A stretch of DNA of 64,000 nt from Mycolicibacterium sp. CBMA 226 (lineage in GTDB: Bacteria > Actinomycetota > Actinomycetes > Mycobacteriales > Mycobacteriaceae), in contig NZ_VTGY01000022.1 in NCBI RefSeq assembly GCF_009729075.1, forward strand, positions 1-64,000, written 5' to 3'. The notes under the pieces are model-generated. The model had not been told where the DNA came from. It ran no database searches and saw nothing but the letters and a program-made list of their open reading frames with translations. A program made the position numbers and the translations under genes. Shown here piece by piece: positions 60,568-64,000 of the stretch (positions within the stretch are counted from its first letter, which is position 1; each line of letters begins with the position of its first letter).

Positions 60568-63303
60568 TCAGATCAGCCTCAATTGAGCCTCGTCGTCGCG
60601 AGCTCGCGCTGACGCGTCATTGCTGGCGCTGGTGGCCGCGGTGACCGCGGCGCCGATCGATGTACGGGTGCGCAGGACGCGCGTGAGGGCCACGGCATCG
60701 GGGTCGTTGTCGGGCAGTCGGTCGACAAGGAAGTGGATGGCCGCCCACAGGTAGGGGTCGTCGGCGTCGCGGCCGGCTGTCGCCAGCAGCTCGCCCATCG
60801 CGTCCAATCCGTCCTCGGACACTCTGGCCAGGGATAGCACTACGTCGATGGTTGCCGATTCTGGGTCGATCTTGGGGGTGAGCTGCTGGGCCGTGGCGAA
60901 CTGCACGCCCTTGCCTGAATCGCGGACCAGGTCGCGGACCTGTTCGATCTCTAGGGCGGACGCCAGTGTCTGCCAACGCAATTCCGATTTGGGTTGTACG
61001 CCGCGGCCGTATAGTCGCACCCACCACAGCGCGAAGCGGGTGCGGGCGTCGAAAGCCTCCAGCGGTTGATGGTTGATCTCGACGGCCATCGCCTCCTGCA
61101 CAGCGGCGCGCGCCAGCGGCAGGAAGGTGTAGATGTCGACCGAGTTGCCGCGTGCGTCGAGCACCTCGCTGTAGCGGCCCACAACTTCCATCGCGGGGCC
61201 TGCTGCGGCCATCAGCATGTCGGCCGGCGCCAAGCCCCACCGTTCCCAGTCTGGGTATCGGCGGCTGATTTCGGCTTTGATCTCGGCTTCAACCGAGCCT
61301 TTGCGCCCTGCGCTGCGGCCCGCGGGCGCGGGCCGGCATGTCATCGTCAAAGTGGTGACGATGTTAGTGAAACCGACCTTGCCGCCAGGTTCGGTCTTGG
61401 CTGGCCACGCACCAGTGAGCACCAGTCCTGCGTCGCGGATTGCGGTCAGCAGCCGCTGCCACACCTCGGGTTCGCCGTGTCCGAACACGATCGTGACAAC
61501 CCCGTCGTCGACGACGACGCGCCTGGCCTCAGCGAACGCCTGTGTGATCAGCTTGTCGTAGTGGGCTCGGTTGCGGTGATCGTTGTTGCTGGTGCCGCCC
61601 TTTTTGACGATGATCTCTTCGGCCTTTTCCTGCACGCCGAGTTCATGTGCGGTTACACCGATTTCAGGCCACGAGCGGGATAGTGCCCGCTTGATCCACA
61701 CGTAGAACAGATCGCTCGCGTCGCTGTAGTCGATCATCGCGTCGTAGGGCGGATCAGTAACAACAGCTAAGACGCTGCGGTCGCGGAACGGCAGCGAAAC
61801 CGCTGAGCCTCGAACCACTTCGCAAGGCCGCCCGGAGGCGGGTGGCATCGTCGACTCCAGCGCGCTGAGTGTCCCGCCGGCCACCGAGTCCCAGCTGCCG
61901 GGTCCGTCAGCGAGACCCACCTCGAAGTAATCGAAGGAGAAGTTCAGGCTCGATTCGGTAGCAAATAGGTCATTCACTTTGTTCAGTTTGGGGTCCAGCG
62001 TGCATCCTCTTGTGGCTCTACGGATCTTGCGCGCCATCGCCGCGGCCGCATACCCGGTCAGCGCTCGCACGTAGTCCACGCTGTTGCCATTGGAGACCAG
62101 TTCGGCGCCGATGTCGCCGACGGCTCGCGCGAGCGTTACGAATGACAAACTCTGGCGGGCATTCATCATCTGGCCGTAGGTGCGGGTGCCGTAGACGGTA
62201 GCCTGCACGGTCCAGGTGTTACCTGCCGGGATGGGTTCGTCGGGTACCGCGGCCAGGAACGGCCCGAACCGCGGCTGGTCTTTCACGACGGCCGTGGCGG
62301 CGGTGATTGCTTCCAGCTCAACGGGTTCGAGTGCGCGGTAGGACTTCCCAAATCGGGGATCGATATCGGCCGCGAGCAGTGGCGCGTCGTCGGCGTCCCC
62401 ATTGTCGAAGATGCGCATCTGCACGGGGCGGTCGTGGGCATGTCCGCAGAATGGGCACACCGCCAGCCGGCCATTGCTGTCGTACTTGCTGCGGCCCGGG
62501 GGAACTTGCCGGGTTGGCGCGCGCTGGGGTTGTCCGTCGTGGACGACGACCGACCAGGTTCCTGCGGTTGTGTCGGCGTCGATGTAATACGACTGCCCAG
62601 GGTCCTCGAAGGCGGTCTTAGTGGTGCGATCACGCCGAGCGCTCGGCTGCCGCAGATCGAGTCTTCCGATCAAGGGGAACCGCCGCCCACACTCCTGACA
62701 GGGAATGGTTACCGCCCACAGATAGCCCCACGGCTGCCGACCGTCGATGTCGGGATAGAACCGGCCCATCGCCTCACGGTGGCGTGTAGCGACTTCCCGG
62801 AACACCGCATCGACGTCGCCGACCAGTCGCGCCCGGGTGCCCAGCAGCGTCTGCTCGAACGGCAGCGCGGGCTCCTGATCCCAATCGCGGAAAGGGAAGT
62901 CGGTGAGTAGTCGTGACGCCAGGACTGCGACGGGGCTGTAGTCGATCGCGTGGGCTTGCAATCCCAGCCGGGCGGTTTCTAGCGGAATCATTCCGCGGCC
63001 GCTGAACATGTCCAGCGTCGAGACGTCGCCGTTGTAGCTGGCTTCGATCTCGGCGCGCAGCGCGGCGGCGGCGGCGAAGCGACCGGTCATGGCCTCGCGG
63101 ACCAAGTCTTGGAGGTCTTGCTGTTTGGCGGGATCGTCGGGCCAGGGCAGCAACGAACAGATGGTGGCGGCCTTGGCCTGTGCGGTTGGGCGTTTGGCGA
63201 ACCAGGACATGATCCCAACTTCGGAATTTCCGCTGCCCCAACCTGATTGACTATTTGCGCTGACCTCAGCGCTGGGAAACCAGCGTTCGATCATCTTTGT
63301 CAT
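60568..63303 (-). CDS. DUF1156-type adenine DNA methyltransferase with zinc ribbon
   Basis: A 911-residue N6-adenine methylase of the DUF1156/COG1743 type. The N-terminus is the DUF1156 signature (IERWFPSAEVSANSQSG). A central insert has two CxxC knuckles (PCQECGRRF, VCPFCGHAHD). The catalytic TDPPYDAMIDYS lies near residue 515 and an AdoMet site (DMFSGRGMIPLET) near residue 95, so the order is a permuted class. It should modify plasmid or host DNA and mark it as self. Start chosen at ATG 63303, which overlaps the helicase stop; an earlier in-frame start would add 44 residues inside that gene. Confidence 0.88.
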   Translation of the reverse strand: MTKMIERWFPSAEVSANSQSGWGSGNSEVGIMSWFAKRPTAQAKAATICSLLPWPDDPAKQQDLQDLVREAMTGRFAAAAALRAEIEASYNGDVSTLDMFSGRGMIPLETARLGLQAHAIDYSPVAVLASRLLTDFPFRDWDQEPALPFEQTLLGTRARLVGDVDAVFREVATRHREAMGRFYPDIDGRQPWGYLWAVTIPCQECGRRFPLIGRLDLRQPSARRDRTTKTAFEDPGQSYYIDADTTAGTWSVVVHDGQPQRAPTRQVPPGRSKYDSNGRLAVCPFCGHAHDRPVQMRIFDNGDADDAPLLAADIDPRFGKSYRALEPVELEAITAATAVVKDQPRFGPFLAAVPDEPIPAGNTWTVQATVYGTRTYGQMMNARQSLSFVTLARAVGDIGAELVSNGNSVDYVRALTGYAAAAMARKIRRATRGCTLDPKLNKVNDLFATESSLNFSFDYFEVGLADGPGSWDSVAGGTLSALESTMPPASGRPCEVVRGSAVSLPFRDRSVLAVVTDPPYDAMIDYSDASDLFYVWIKRALSRSWPEIGVTAHELGVQEKAEEIIVKKGGTSNNDHRNRAHYDKLITQAFAEARRVVVDDGVVTIVFGHGEPEVWQRLLTAIRDAGLVLTGAWPAKTEPGGKVGFTNIVTTLTMTCRPAPAGRSAGRKGSVEAEIKAEISRRYPDWERWGLAPADMLMAAAGPAMEVVGRYSEVLDARGNSVDIYTFLPLARAAVQEAMAVEINHQPLEAFDARTRFALWWVRLYGRGVQPKSELRWQTLASALEIEQVRDLVRDSGKGVQFATAQQLTPKIDPESATIDVVLSLARVSEDGLDAMGELLATAGRDADDPYLWAAIHFLVDRLPDNDPDAVALTRVLRTRTSIGAAVTAATSASNDASARARDDEAQLRLI

Positions 63304-64000
63304 ACGTTGCTTCCTGGTGCGTTTTTCAAACTTGATCCCGGCACGCGGAAGATCGCATCCCCGGTCATGTCGGTGGAGAACAAGGTTGCCGGGTCGGCGT
63401 AGGCGCCGAAGAATCGGCCTACTCCGTCGGTGCACTCGTCGATGACGTAGAGCCAGTAGTTGCCGCGATGCTGGGTCGCGATCAGCACCTCGTTACCGGT
63501 CATCCGGATGCCGTTGCTGGCCGCGCTGCCCATCACACCCTTGACTTCGACGTGACGAACCTGCTGGTGACGGCGCGCCTCCAGGTCGTATCCGCGGCCC
63601 TCGGTGTGCACGTCTTCGACCACCCAGCCATCCTCAACCAGCATCTGCTGCACGTGGCGCATCGAGACCATTTCGGCGTCGATCTCGGCCTGGACGCCGG
63701 CATCGGCGGCGGCGAGCACTCGCACCCTGCCGACCAGTTTGGGCTCGGTCAAAGTCACTTCGGTCAGGCGCTCCAACTCGGCGACACGGGCGGCGGTCTG
63801 AGCCTGAAACTGCCGGCGCAGTGCCACCCGGGTATCACGGTCAGCGATGTCCTCGGTCAAGCTCACTGGCAGGTTGTTCAGATCCCTGCGGGCTTGCGCG
63901 AACCAGTCCGATCGGACCCGGCGGTGCTCGGCGACGGTTGCTTCGGCGACTTCGTGGGCCACGCGCAATGCGGCGCCTTCGCGTCCCGGGTGCGCTGATG
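63300..64000 (-). CDS. C-terminal part of a helicase with DUF3883 domain (cut by window edge)
   Basis: The reading frame is open to the window edge, so only the last ~233 residues are seen. The first visible part is a coiled, charged helix (FAQARRDLNNLPVSLTEDIA). The last ~120 residues match the DUF3883 nuclease-like fold found at the C-terminus of SNF2-type helicases (WVVEDVHTEGRGYDLEARRH, VRHVEVKG), with Asp, Glu and Lys of a PD-(D/E)xK-like centre. The stop overlaps the methylase ATG (ATGA). A helicase core upstream is inferred, not seen. Confidence 0.75.
   Translation of the reverse strand, partial: SAHPGREGAALRVAHEVAEATVAEHRRVRSDWFAQARRDLNNLPVSLTEDIADRDTRVALRRQFQAQTAARVAELERLTEVTLTEPKLVGRVRVLAAADAGVQAEIDAEMVSMRHVQQMLVEDGWVVEDVHTEGRGYDLEARRHQQVRHVEVKGVMGSAASNGIRMTGNEVLIATQHRGNYWLYVIDECTDGVGRFFGAYADPATLFSTDMTGDAIFRVPGSSLKNAPGSNV

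Noticed and set aside
57486..64000. BREX or DISARM identity for the defence cassette.
   Set aside because: No PglZ, BrxL, DrmB or phospholipase-D gene is seen; the DUF1156-DUF499 pair points to a different system type.
1..64000. tRNA, rRNA, insertion sequence or integrase genes.
   Set aside because: I found no cloverleaf, rRNA segment, transposase or recombinase reading frame on either strand.

Overview
The window is GC-rich actinobacterial DNA that I read as part of a large mycobacterial conjugative plasmid, or an integrated copy of one. It carries a complete plasmid-type ESX (type VII) secretion locus, PE/PPE-like and Esp-like substrates, and a Gram-positive-style type IV conjugation apparatus. 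That combination is established for the pRAW/ESX-P family of mycobacterial plasmids. No replication gene, partition gene or relaxase lies inside the window.

Layout. (1) 46-11429: ESX accessory and cargo genes: an NlpC/P60 hydrolase, DUF4226-type proteins, EspC-like, EspB-like and two small YbaB-like proteins, a duplicated pair of single-span membrane proteins, an 837-residue Esp-like protein and a repeat protein. (2) 11527-27390: ESX core in the order eccC, PE-like, PPE, esxB-like, esxA-like, espG, eccB, espI-like, eccD, mycP, eccE. (3) 27517-30092: a zinc-finger gene interrupted by an amber codon, a VirD4-type coupling ATPase, and a decayed phage-type adenine methylase. (4) 30093-43049 (minus): two very large exported proteins with beta-propeller repeats and a PE-PPE-like alpha/beta-hydrolase end, followed by a LuxR-type response regulator and an unusual double sensor kinase. 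(5) 43765-56712: another DUF4226 protein behind a leader ORF, then a transfer operon (membrane proteins, TcpC/VirB8-like, small membrane proteins, VirB4-like ATPase, VirB6-like protein) that ends in eccA; an XRE-type regulator lies on the opposite strand. (6) 57486-64000 (minus): a three-gene defence-like cassette, namely a helicase C-terminus (cut by the window edge), a DUF1156 adenine methylase and a DUF499 ATPase.

The most striking non-coding signal is a promoter class used throughout both secretion systems. It has an A-rich box like AAATTAGTGTnCGAGC, then about 33 bases from the box start to a TAnnnT-type -10. In most cases the start codon follows the -10 by exactly 7 bases, so the mRNA should be leaderless. 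I count 14 such sites, covering the cargo genes, eccC, PE, esxBA, eccB, the espI-eccD-mycP-eccE operon, the coupling ATPase, the transfer operon and the XRE regulator itself. This ties ESX and the type IV system into one apparent regulon. The position of eccA as the last gene of the transfer operon supports the same view.

Transcription units inferred from spacing: 1210-6244 as a mostly overlapping run, closed by the strong hairpin at 6551-6599; eccC alone; PE-PPE; esxB-esxA, closed by the hairpin at 18205-18238; espG; eccB; espI-like to eccE; the amber gene, closed by the hairpin at 28060-28086; virD4; 45709 or 47048 through eccA; and the helicase-methylase-ATPase cassette.
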